This document shows positions 1 to 5,034 of a stretch of DNA of 5,034 bases, piece by piece; position 1 is the first letter of the stretch, and the number at the start of each line of letters is the position of its first letter. This DNA is from Clostridia bacterium (lineage in GTDB: Bacteria; Bacillota_A; Clostridia; Oscillospirales; Acutalibacteraceae): the NCBI GenBank assembly GCA_009930155.1, contig RZYX01000122.1:1-5034 (forward strand). Direction: 5' to 3'. A program made the position numbers and the translations under genes. The notes under the pieces were generated by a model. It did no database searches, was not told the DNA's origin, and saw only the letters and a list, made by a program, of their open reading frames with translations.

Positions 1-200
1 CAAAAAAACCTACAAAATGCATGTGCGGATCTTTCTTAATCGCTATCGCGGATATTCTCCCTGCGGGACATGCCGCATGACCCGGCTCAAACCCGAAGCC
101 ATGGATTTTCTGATCGGAGGCAAGCCCCATTCTCCATCAGAAGAATTAAAAGTTAATGATATTTTAATGTCGGTATTAGATATTAAAGAAATATGTGATT
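1..200. other. Left edge without a convincing gene; GC-richer flank passing into AT-rich DNA
   Basis: No reading frame here is persuasive. The frame from ATG 17 to the stop at 286 has no Shine-Dalgarno sequence in the visible upstream bases, and its last third runs through the duplicated regulatory cassette, ending inside the operator palindrome. The first ~145 bases are clearly richer in G+C than what follows, are open in more than one frame on both strands, and contain short inverted repeats (TGCGG 62-66 with CCGCA 73-77, plus the larger hairpin listed separately). This could be a dispersed intergenic repeat or the flank of an upstream gene; the sequence does not decide. Confidence 0.4.
106..144. 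other. Stem-loop near left edge
   Basis: TTCTGAT (108-114) pairs perfectly with ATCAGAA (136-142), and GGAG (116-119) with CTCC (132-135). One C is bulged at 115 and the loop is 16 nt or less; T107 with G143 and T106 with A144 extend the base. There is no run of T after either side, so it is not a standard intrinsic terminator. It may end transcription of a gene left of the window or be part of a repeat. Confidence 0.35.
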
Positions 201-265
201 CACTTAGATACAGCAAAAAAATAGTTTATTATTTTGCCGTTTTATTTGGTTGCGAAATAAACAAA

Positions 266-301
266 TGTCAATTATCAAGTAATTGATAATTGACATTGTC
301 A
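266..301. promoter_or_regulatory. Palindromic operator overlapping the -35 region, copy 1
   Basis: TGTCAATTATCAA (266-278) and TTGATAATTGACA (283-295) form a perfect 13-bp inverted repeat around a 4-nt spacer, GTAA. A further half-site TGTCA (297-301) lies one base past the right arm, giving TGACA-T-TGTCA. The right arm contains the promoter's -35 hexamer, so a bound dimeric protein would cover the polymerase site, which suggests a repressor. In copy 2 the arms are identical but the spacer differs, as expected for a selected binding site. I do not recognise the regulator; no regulator gene is in the window. Confidence 0.75.
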
Positions 302-318
302 TATATTGGTGGTATTAA
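290..318 (+). promoter_or_regulatory. Sigma-A promoter P1, for the secreted-protein module
   Basis: A perfect -35 TTGACA (290-295), a 17-bp spacer and a -10 TATTAA (313-318) give a strong vegetative promoter. The start of transcription is expected near A325. The -35 is embedded in the operator palindrome. It would transcribe the structured leader and then the genes at 601-1314 and 1311-1700. Confidence 0.8.
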
Positions 319-324
319 TTGGTT

Positions 325-443
325 ATGCGGAGCATTGACAATGATACTTTTTCTCTGATAAGCCCTGTGTTCTCGTCACATAGTCGACTGTTGATGCTCC
401 GTAATTTTTCAGCTTGTACACAGAGGGGTGAGTCCGATGGGCT
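325..443 (+). promoter_or_regulatory. Structured 5' leader RNA, copy 1 (family not recognised)
   Basis: The leader starts at the predicted transcription start. Positions 326-335 pair with 394-403 (10 bp including one G-U), and 336-340 pair with 389-393, giving about 15 bp in total. Two elements inside the loop can pair with the conserved 3' block: CTCTG (353-357) with CAGAG (421-425), and AGCCC (361-365) with GGGCT (439-443); both would be pseudoknots. Substitutions in copy 2 keep these pairs. The reading frame through the leader is not kept in copy 2 (1-nt indel and early stop), so it is not coding. No T-tailed terminator follows, so control of translation or RNA stability is more likely than attenuation. 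It matches no riboswitch consensus I know. Confidence 0.6.
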
Positions 444-587
444 GAAAGTACTAAATGCTATTAACAGTGTAGTTATTAGCTTAACAGTATTTTTAGAAAA
501 ACTATTATTTTAAAATTAGGAAAAAATGAAAAGAACAATAATATTAATCTCAGTACTTAGCTTTTGCCATCCATTATTATTTTTAAT

Positions 588-592
588 AGGAG
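588..592 (+). promoter_or_regulatory. Shine-Dalgarno AGGAG that favours the TTG start at 601
   Basis: AGGAG lies 8 nt before TTG 601. The in-frame upstream ATG at 526 has only AGGA (518-521) at a tight 4-nt spacing. Confidence 0.65.
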
Positions 593-600
593 TCATAATT

Positions 601-1314
601 TTGAAAAGATTATTATCCTTTGTTTTAACTATAATACTGATGTGTGTCATATCATTTCCGGCAGCTGGTGCAGATGTGAGCTCTATTAACGAGAATACAA
701 CTACACAAATACATATCAATGATTTACTAAATAATAGAGAGTTTCTCACAAATGCAGTAATAAACGAGCAGAATGGAGTTTTGACTCTATCACGTGACAC
801 CACTGTATGTGCATCATTTAAAAAAACTCTCATTAAAAACGAAACCATATTTATTTTGCCTTCAACTGACAGTAGTATAAATGAAGTAAGGTCTGAAATT
901 GAAAACAATATTTATAATACTCGATCCACAGGTAGCCAAACAGAAGAAGAGCGTGATGCCGCTCGCGGAATAAAAGGTATTATTACAATTTATTATGAGC
1001 GCACGCAGGAAGACGGCGTAAGTATGGCAAAGGTTACGAGTTGTAGTGGGAGTGTTGTTCGTGAAGACCGTTCAATGAGTTGTACTCGCCAACAAATTAC
1101 AGTGGGGTCAACCGGGCTTGCCAGCGGAGGTTTTAAAACCCAAAATGTTAGCTTTGAAAAAACAGCTTATTCATGGTATTATACAACGCCAACTTCTTGG
1201 GTCCCCGTATTGACGGGCTTAACGTCAAGCGTAATAGGAGCAACCTGTATCTACACCGTCAAAAGGGCGGGAAACAGCCATACATGGACATTTGAGGTGA
1301 ACAACAATCTATGA
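601..1314 (+). CDS. Secreted protein of unknown function, beta-rich, with signal peptide
   Basis: Function unknown. I choose TTG 601 (237 residues) because of the strong AGGAG at the right spacing and because it gives a textbook signal peptide: MKR, a hydrophobic core to about residue 19, then PAAGA with likely cleavage before Asp25. The alternative ATG 526 adds 25 residues with a second hydrophobic stretch (262 residues). The mature protein has a polar segment rich in Asn, Glu and Thr, then from about residue 125 alternating hydrophobic/polar segments that suggest a beta-sandwich. Three cysteines lie in this part, two of them bracketing SGSVVREDRSMS, and the C-terminus is aromatic (SWYYTTPTSW, HTWTFEV). 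It is first in a two-gene unit under promoter P1; its stop overlaps the next start (ATGA). A secreted protein coupled to a small membrane protein resembles bacteriocin/immunity organisation such as lactococcin 972, but I see no lactococcin 972 motif. Existence is sure, role is not. Confidence 0.85.
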   Translation: MKRLLSFVLTIILMCVISFPAAGADVSSINENTTTQIHINDLLNNREFLTNAVINEQNGVLTLSRDTTVCASFKKTLIKNETIFILPSTDSSINEVRSEIENNIYNTRSTGSQTEEERDAARGIKGIITIYYERTQEDGVSMAKVTSCSGSVVREDRSMSCTRQQITVGSTGLASGGFKTQNVSFEKTAYSWYYTTPTSWVPVLTGLTSSVIGATCIYTVKRAGNSHTWTFEVNNNL

Positions 1315-1700
1315 AGAATGTAATTAAACTATCGGCACTATACTTGGCCTACCTGCTTATTGCAGGTCTGGGCGGGGCTGCGAGAGCCCATTTTGTCGAC
1401 ATCCTCCAGCAAACATACAGCGGCGCGGAGTGGATCGCGGTAATTTCGGCGATTACTACCGTACTTTTGACTTTGATAATCATTACAAGAACCAGACAAA
1501 ATATGAAGCTAAAATGCAGGTCGTCGCTTATTCTCAATTTGGTATTCGTCGTCATATCATTGAGCTTGACCATCTACTCATATACTGACGCATTTTTGCT
1601 CTACACAAAGCTCTCAATGTCTCCGGATACTTTCCCTCTTGTAATGATTGCACTTTTGACGTCGGATATTTTTGATGCCGGATTGCAGATCAAGGCGTAA
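1311..1700 (+). CDS. Small multi-span membrane protein (about four helices)
   Basis: This 129-residue protein is almost entirely hydrophobic. Likely membrane segments are at residues 7-25, 42-60, 71-90 and 103-120, the last being weaker because it includes Asp residues. A short basic loop (RTRQNMKLKCR, 61-71) separates helices 2 and 3 and should face the cytoplasm. There are no catalytic or transporter motifs, so I do not recognise a family. Its ATG overlaps the previous stop by 4 bp, and a GAGGTGA Shine-Dalgarno (1294-1300) lies inside the upstream gene, so the two are probably translationally coupled and made in fixed proportion. Partner, export helper or self-protection protein for the secreted protein are the natural guesses. 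Its G+C content looks higher than that of its upstream partner. Confidence 0.8.
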   Translation: MKNVIKLSALYLAYLLIAGLGGAARAHFVDILQQTYSGAEWIAVISAITTVLLTLIIITRTRQNMKLKCRSSLILNLVFVVISLSLTIYSYTDAFLLYTKLSMSPDTFPLVMIALLTSDIFDAGLQIKA

Positions 1701-1777
1701 ATGGCAGAGCTGCACTTAGATACAGCGGGAAATATGTTTATTATTTTGCCGTTTAATTTGATTGCGAACTAAACTAA

Positions 1778-1813
1778 TGTCAATTATCAATTTATTGATA
1801 ATTGACATTGTCA
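1778..1813. promoter_or_regulatory. Palindromic operator overlapping the -35 region, copy 2
   Basis: TGTCAATTATCAA (1778-1790) and TTGATAATTGACA (1795-1807) are the same perfect 13-bp arms as in copy 1, here around spacer TTTA rather than GTAA. The additional half-site TGTCA is at 1809-1813. The arms survive while the spacer drifts, which argues for binding by a dimeric regulator shared by both modules. Confidence 0.75.
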
Positions 1814-1830
1814 TATATTGGTGATATAAA
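1802..1830 (+). promoter_or_regulatory. Sigma-A promoter P2, for the peptidase module
   Basis: -35 TTGACA (1802-1807), 17-bp spacer, -10 TATAAA (1825-1830); the start of transcription is expected near A1837, exactly equivalent to A325 in copy 1. It would transcribe the leader, the peptidase and the following membrane-anchored protein. Confidence 0.8.
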
Positions 1831-1836
1831 TTGGTT

Positions 1837-1954
1837 ATGCGGAGCATCGACAAGAACACTTGTTTTCTGATAAGCCCAAATTCTCGTCACAAAGCCGACG
1901 GTTGATGCTCCGTAATTCGGCAGCTTGTACACAGAGGGGTGAGTCCGATGGGTT
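1837..1954 (+). promoter_or_regulatory. Structured 5' leader RNA, copy 2
   Basis: Positions 1838-1847 pair with 1905-1914 and 1848-1851 with 1901-1904. Compared with copy 1, a U-G pair (336/393) becomes C-G (1848/1904). The pseudoknot candidates are also kept with compatible changes: TTCTG (1865-1869) with CAGAG (1932-1936), where C-G becomes U-G, and AGCCC (1873-1877) with GGGTT (1950-1954), where G-C becomes G-U. The 32-nt block 1921-1952 is identical to copy 1. The leader is followed by about 50 nt of AT-rich sequence with the peptidase Shine-Dalgarno. Confidence 0.6.
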
Positions 1955-2005
1955 AAGGATACTAAATACATAACAAACGAATATCTATGTAGAAAGGATA
2001 AAAAG

Positions 2006-3403
2006 ATGAAAAAGAGATTTTTAGTTATAATTTTGTGTCTGGCTCTATTTTTGTCGCTTGGCACATTATTTTGTACAATAGGCACAGAAGTGAACGGCAA
2101 TGAAGCAAACCTCATTTCGCATATAACAGACTTAGAATCTGTTGAAAAAAGCAGTACACTTCTTCCCACAACTGAAAGCATATCCGAATTACGAAAAATA
2201 GGGTCAGAATTATTAGAGGATGAGGACCTGTTTATTTCGGAAAAGGTTGCTTTCTACATTGCCCAGTTTTTCATTGCCGACATTGTTGCTTCGCAATCCT
2301 CTGCATGGAACGATGAAACGCACATTGTAGAAACAACTGTAATGTATGACGAAACTGGCAATAATATTACCGCTTACACCTTTGAGCTGAACAAAGGTTA
2401 TATTGTTGTTGCAGCATATATCGACGCGCCAATGCTAATTCCAGAATGGTCTGATATTGGGCAGCCTGTTTACAAGAGCCTTAATTTAGACGCTGATGAC
2501 AAGGTTGTCTTTTTAGGGGCGTTTGATTATTTTGCCGACAATGGAACTGAATCTCTAAAATCAATTTATGGCGATAATGTTCCAAGAAACCAGATTAACA
2601 ACATATTCGAAGCAGCGAGAAATATCGAAAATATTCGAGATGATCTTCTTGTAGACATAGTTGAAGAAAAATACAAAGAAGTGACAAATAATAACATGGC
2701 TACGCTTGTAGACGTAGTTGAAGAAAAATACACAGAAGTGGCAAATAATAACATAGTTACTCTCTCCGGCGAGATTACAGATCCTTTTGTACATGCTGCA
2801 TCCACAATATATGGAAATAGCTGGACGGCAACTGAGTGGGCAAACAATTGGGAAGCCTATACAAATCATGCAACGATGAGCCAATTTTCAGGTTATAGTA
2901 ATCACTGTGGACCGACAGCAATTACAAATCTAATAAAAATGTATGGCAGCAAATACAATAAAAGTGCAATAAAAAGCGACACTAACGCGGATGTGTTTGC
3001 CAAAGTTATTGAAGCAAACTGCGACATGTCGCCTAGATGCTATACTAGCACGGGGGGGACAATCAGAGAGTGGGCTAATACTTTAATACAAAATTCTTTT
3101 GCGAAGTACAGTGCGACAGTTTATGCTTATGGGCTATATGATGCCAATTTCACGAACATAAAAAATTGCACATCCGCAACAAATAAATTAATGTACTTAG
3201 GCGTTAGCAACCAAGGATATTATACCGAAAACGGCCCACACGCTGTAGTTGGTTATGCGTATACAAAACTACAAAACACAAATTATCCATCTGTTTGGTA
3301 TTCTTATGTAAAGGTTGTTGACGGCTGGAGTATTGGTTCAAGATATATCTATATCGGTGATTTACTAGATGACAGTTCATTTTGGGAAGTCTATTTTACT
3401 TAA
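2006..3403 (+). CDS. Secreted papain-fold cysteine peptidase with propeptide (C10/C39-like)
   Basis: A 465-residue pre-pro-peptidase. The start is supported by AAAGGA (1993-1998), 7 nt upstream. Residues 1-23 are a signal peptide or membrane anchor (MKKR then a hydrophobic core); no clean lipobox is seen. Residues ~75-200 resemble the propeptide/Spi domain of streptopain-type (C10) peptidases, for example KGYIVVAA followed by a Pro-Glu-Trp segment. Residues 215-252 are two tandem 19-residue repeats forming a charged linker. The catalytic domain covers ~255-465: the probable nucleophile is Cys301 in NHCGPTAITN, the probable general base His412 in GPHAVVGYAY, and Asp439 in VVDGWS sits where papain-like enzymes have Asn/Asp. 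All expected catalytic residues are present, so it is probably active after removal of the propeptide outside the cell. The substrate is unknown. It is first in an operon under P2 with the gene 15 bp downstream. Confidence 0.88.
   Translation: MKKRFLVIILCLALFLSLGTLFCTIGTEVNGNEANLISHITDLESVEKSSTLLPTTESISELRKIGSELLEDEDLFISEKVAFYIAQFFIADIVASQSSAWNDETHIVETTVMYDETGNNITAYTFELNKGYIVVAAYIDAPMLIPEWSDIGQPVYKSLNLDADDKVVFLGAFDYFADNGTESLKSIYGDNVPRNQINNIFEAARNIENIRDDLLVDIVEEKYKEVTNNNMATLVDVVEEKYTEVANNNIVTLSGEITDPFVHAASTIYGNSWTATEWANNWEAYTNHATMSQFSGYSNHCGPTAITNLIKMYGSKYNKSAIKSDTNADVFAKVIEANCDMSPRCYTSTGGTIREWANTLIQNSFAKYSATVYAYGLYDANFTNIKNCTSATNKLMYLGVSNQGYYTENGPHAVVGYAYTKLQNTNYPSVWYSYVKVVDGWSIGSRYIYIGDLLDDSSFWEVYFT
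2648..2761 (+). repeat. 57-bp in-frame tandem duplication in the peptidase linker
   Basis: Two copies (2648-2704 and 2705-2761), differing at about seven bases, encode LVDIVEEKYKEVTNNNMAT and LVDVVEEKYTEVANNNIVT. The unit lies exactly between propeptide and catalytic domain, so it lengthens the linker without disturbing either. Some differences change the residue (K/T, T/A, M/I, A/V), so the duplication is not brand new. Confidence 0.9.
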
Positions 3404-3418
3404 CGTGGGAGATAATGT

Positions 3419-3859
3419 ATGAATACTAATCAAAATCACAAAAGAAAGTGGAGTATTATTATTATTGTTATTCTTCTTATCGCCGCTGCTATAGGGGCTT
3501 GTTTTTTAGCGCAAAAGTATAACCTGTTTTCAAAACATATCTTTAACTTTAATAGTGCGGATGTAGAGAGGATTCATTTGCAGAGCGGCTCCACAGGTCA
3601 AATGATTGATTATGAAAATAGTTCAGAGATTCAGGAAGTGACTGATTACCTCAATTCCTTCGTCTACAAAAACCGAGCCCCTGGCCCGCCAGAAGGAATT
3701 GATGGCTGGAGTTATGGGATCACGCTCTATATTGATGGAGAGAAGTATCCTTATCAGTTTGACGCTAATAGAATACTTGTAGATGACACCTGGTATATTG
3801 GGGATGATGATTGTCTTTCACAATTGACTACCGCTCTTGACAGCTTGCCCTCTGAATAA
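3419..3859 (+). CDS. Membrane-anchored extracytoplasmic protein of unknown function
   Basis: A 146-residue protein with a basic N-terminus (KRK at 9-11), one membrane helix at residues ~12-32 and an outside domain of about 110 residues. This domain has a predicted beta-alpha-beta pattern: a strand near ERIHLQSGSTG, a helix near SSEIQEVTDYLNSF, then strands ITLYIDGEKYPYQF and ILVDDTWYIGDD, and a final helix. The layout recalls small Firmicutes domains of unknown function such as DUF5301, but I cannot confirm membership. GGGAG (3407-3411) lies 7 nt before the ATG, and only 15 bp separate it from the peptidase, so both are probably on one transcript. A membrane-tethered partner of a secreted protease could be an inhibitor, a processing cofactor or a self-protection factor; this is inferred from position only. 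Confidence 0.82.
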   Translation: MNTNQNHKRKWSIIIIVILLIAAAIGACFLAQKYNLFSKHIFNFNSADVERIHLQSGSTGQMIDYENSSEIQEVTDYLNSFVYKNRAPGPPEGIDGWSYGITLYIDGEKYPYQFDANRILVDDTWYIGDDDCLSQLTTALDSLPSE

Positions 3860-3916
3860 ACGGAAAAGTATATTTACTGTGAAAAGCTATTCAATGCTGC
3901 TACTATTATAAAGTCA

Positions 3917-3942
3917 GGGAGCCCGCAACTGCGCAGGCTCCC
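3917..3942 (+). terminator. GC-rich stem-loop after the peptidase operon, possible terminator
   Basis: GGGAGCC (3917-3923) pairs with GGCTCCC (3936-3942), and CGC (3924-3926) with GCG (3931-3933), closing an AACT loop with two bulged bases. This is a stable 10-bp hairpin 58 nt after the stop of the membrane-anchored protein. No T-run follows (CGAAATAAAC), so termination may be weak, or the hairpin may act as an RNA-processing or stabilising element between the operon and the permease gene. Confidence 0.45.
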
Positions 3943-3971
3943 CGAAATAAACATATAATGGGAGATAATTG

Positions 3972-5034
3972 ATGACAAAGAAGCTGTTTAAGCTCTATTT
4001 TCGCCTGATTTCTTCGTCTGCTGTGACGTGGGCATATTATATTGTAAATCTGTTGTTTTTCCTTTTCATTCTATTTGCCGTCGAAGTTGACGGCGGGTTT
4101 GAAAACTACTACACAGTTATTAACTCGCTGGCCTATGTGGAAATGATATTTGCCTGCTTCGCTTTTTGCGTGGCGGTTGTTTTTGCGCGCAAGCGTGCTT
4201 TGCTTGAGCAGGTTTGCTTTGTGCCAAAGGCAAAGGCTTCGACAGTGTGCGTGGTTTCGGTGATTCTGGCATCCTGGCTGATTATTCTGCTGCCGGTGGT
4301 CTTTTGTATTGCAATGACATTAATTCAACACGCCGGCGCGAAATTCTGCCTGCAAATCATTGTTTATACCGCGCTTCGCTGGATGACTTTTCTGGCTTTT
4401 TTTGTAGCGCTGGGGTTTATGCTGGGGAGAGTTGTAAAAAGTGCTTTCGTTTTCCTTTTGTCAGCCCCGGCGGCAATACTGTTCAGCAATTTTAATGAAA
4501 GCATATTGTGGCGGATATTTGGGAATTCATCACATGTTGACAAATTTACTACGCTGCTTTCAATTCAGCACATGTACGCCAGTACAATGCATCTGGATTA
4601 TGCCTCACCGAACATTGACTTGTTTTTTATTAGTAAGATTATTTCCTGCACGTTATTTTCCGCCATACTGCTTTTTTCGCTGAAGCTTGCATATAAAAGC
4701 CGGCGCACGGCGGCGCATTACGCAGTGCTAACATTGTTGATAGTATCCTTCGGGCTGTCTTCTTTTTGCTACACCCGGCTTTTCCCTGAGAAAATCGGCG
4801 AGTCGCAAAAGTTCACCTTTGCCACCGAAAATGGCAGCGGCTACAGCGTGAGCGGCTATACCGGAGACATAAGCCTGTCTGAGCGCTGCCGTGTTAGCTG
4901 CACAGTGAACCTAAGCGGCCCAGCCGACGGGACACCGCTTAAGCTAAAACTGGACCAAGCTTTTTCAATTGAAAGCGTTAGTTGCGGTGGAGAGCTGAGC
5001 TACGAGCGCAGCGGAGACTACATAACTATTGATG
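3972..5034 (+). CDS. ABC-2-type membrane protein with possible M1-peptidase-like outside domain, 3' end cut off
   Basis: The frame stays open for 354 codons to the right edge and continues beyond. ATG 3972 has GGGAG (3960-3964) 7 nt upstream, in the same TGGGAGATAAT context used by the gene at 3419. About seven membrane helices are seen, at residues ~20-38, 52-72, 91-115, 126-151, 156-172, 216-240 and 249-268, in the style of ABC-2 permeases. From ~275 the chain becomes polar and strand-rich (TPLKLKLDQAFSIESVSCGG, then YERSGDYITID). That pattern is typical of the N-terminal beta domain of M1 (gluzincin) aminopeptidase-like modules, which are known fused to ABC-2 permease segments. The zinc site, if any, lies outside the window. 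An ATPase partner would be expected nearby. G+C is visibly higher than in the four genes upstream, suggesting it is not part of the same acquired block. No strong promoter is seen in 3860-3971. Confidence 0.75.
   Translation, partial: MTKKLFKLYFRLISSSAVTWAYYIVNLLFFLFILFAVEVDGGFENYYTVINSLAYVEMIFACFAFCVAVVFARKRALLEQVCFVPKAKASTVCVVSVILASWLIILLPVVFCIAMTLIQHAGAKFCLQIIVYTALRWMTFLAFFVALGFMLGRVVKSAFVFLLSAPAAILFSNFNESILWRIFGNSSHVDKFTTLLSIQHMYASTMHLDYASPNIDLFFISKIISCTLFSAILLFSLKLAYKSRRTAAHYAVLTLLIVSFGLSSFCYTRLFPEKIGESQKFTFATENGSGYSVSGYTGDISLSERCRVSCTVNLSGPADGTPLKLKLDQAFSIESVSCGGELSYERSGDYITID

Larger units (their letters stand above)
201..456 (+). repeat. Duplicated regulatory cassette, copy 1
   Basis: This segment is repeated at 1713-1967, with mostly single-base differences and a 1-nt indel (roughly 85-90% identical by eye). 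It contains, in order, an AT-rich upstream part, the palindromic operator (266-295), a sigma-A promoter (290-318) and a structured leader (about 325-443). The best conserved parts are the palindrome arms, the leader stem arms and a 32-nt block at 410-441 that is identical in both copies. The similarity ends well before the start codon of each downstream gene, and the genes themselves are unrelated, so the control region was duplicated (or independently recruited), not the genes. Confidence 0.9.
1713..1967 (+). repeat. Duplicated regulatory cassette, copy 2
   Basis: Second copy of the 201-456 segment, starting 13 bp after the membrane protein's stop codon and ending about 38 bp before the peptidase start. 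Order and spacing of operator, promoter and leader are the same. Differences cluster in the operator spacer, in the loop of the leader and in the AT-rich upstream part, while functional-looking blocks are unchanged. Palindrome, promoter and leader all point toward the peptidase gene at 2006. There are no terminal inverted repeats or target-site duplications that would suggest a transposable element. Confidence 0.9.

Noticed and set aside
234..263. Second weak promoter TTGCCG-N18-TAAACA upstream of the operator
   Set aside because: Both hexamers are poor and the downstream TTGACA-N17-TATTAA promoter is far better.
17..286. 89-codon open frame at the left edge
   Set aside because: No visible Shine-Dalgarno; it crosses from GC-rich to AT-rich sequence, its tail lies in the duplicated control region and it ends inside the operator. 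In copy 2 the equivalent frame stops early.
266..295. Palindrome read as a rho-independent terminator or Fur box
   Set aside because: It is AT-rich with no T-run and lies upstream of, and overlapping, the promoter. The half-sites are not arranged as the 7-1-7 Fur pattern.
353..365. Hammerhead-like CTGAT string followed by AGCCC
   Set aside because: The hammerhead core CUGANGA and the GAAA partner are absent; no other self-cleaving ribozyme consensus fits.
322..403. Integron attC-like site: GTTATGC next to a long imperfect inverted repeat
   Set aside because: The matching RYYYAAC core at the other end is missing, the repeat lies just downstream of a promoter at the expected transcript start, and no integrase is visible.
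319..513. 64-codon frame through the leader of copy 1
   Set aside because: The equivalent frame in copy 2 has a 1-nt indel and an early stop, while base pairs of the RNA stem are kept, so the segment behaves as RNA rather than coding sequence.
516..908. Minus-strand frame opposite the secreted-protein gene
   Set aside because: It is a shadow of the + strand gene, which has a signal peptide, a Shine-Dalgarno and a promoter; the minus frame has none of these.
1701..1772. 23-codon frame beginning right after the membrane protein stop
   Set aside because: No own Shine-Dalgarno and it runs into the duplicated control region; the frame is not kept in copy 1.
2561..2884. Two minus-strand frames opposite the peptidase
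   Set aside because: Shadows of the peptidase, whose catalytic motifs fix the coding strand.
4214..4683. Two short + strand frames inside the permease-like gene
   Set aside because: They lie in other frames of a longer open frame from 3972 with a good Shine-Dalgarno and clear membrane helices.

Overview
The window looks like chromosome of a low-G+C Gram-positive bacterium, most likely a gut-type member of the Clostridia. The evidence is AGGAG/GGGAG Shine-Dalgarno sequences, near-consensus sigma-A promoters, Gram-positive signal peptides, and AT-rich genes beside a moderately GC-rich one. The taxon is an inference from style; there is no rRNA or marker gene here. All convincing genes are on the + strand.

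Layout: positions 1-200 hold no convincing gene, only a GC-richer stretch with a hairpin that gives way to AT-rich DNA. Positions 201-456 are the first copy of a duplicated regulatory cassette: a perfect 13-bp palindromic operator, a sigma-A promoter whose -35 hexamer is the end of the palindrome, and a leader that can fold into a long stem with candidate pseudoknots. It drives module 1: a secreted protein of unknown function (601-1314, TTG start preferred) overlapping by 4 bp with a small multi-span membrane protein (1311-1700). Positions 1713-1967 are the second cassette copy. It drives module 2: a secreted papain-fold cysteine peptidase with a C10/Spi-like propeptide region and a 19-residue tandem repeat in its linker (2006-3403), followed 15 bp later by a small membrane-anchored protein (3419-3859). 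After a 112-bp gap with a GC-rich hairpin, a membrane protein of ABC-2 permease type begins at 3972 and runs off the right edge. Its extracytoplasmic part resembles the start of an M1-aminopeptidase-like domain.

How they may work together: two unrelated secreted-protein-plus-membrane-partner modules share nearly the same operator, promoter and RNA leader. In the leader, changes between copies keep several base pairs intact. This suggests one regulator, and possibly one RNA-level control, governs an exported programme of a protease and a secreted protein with their membrane partners. A competition or bacteriocin-like role is possible but unproven. The most interesting signal is the repeated operator-promoter-structured-leader cassette, which I do not recognise as a known RNA family.
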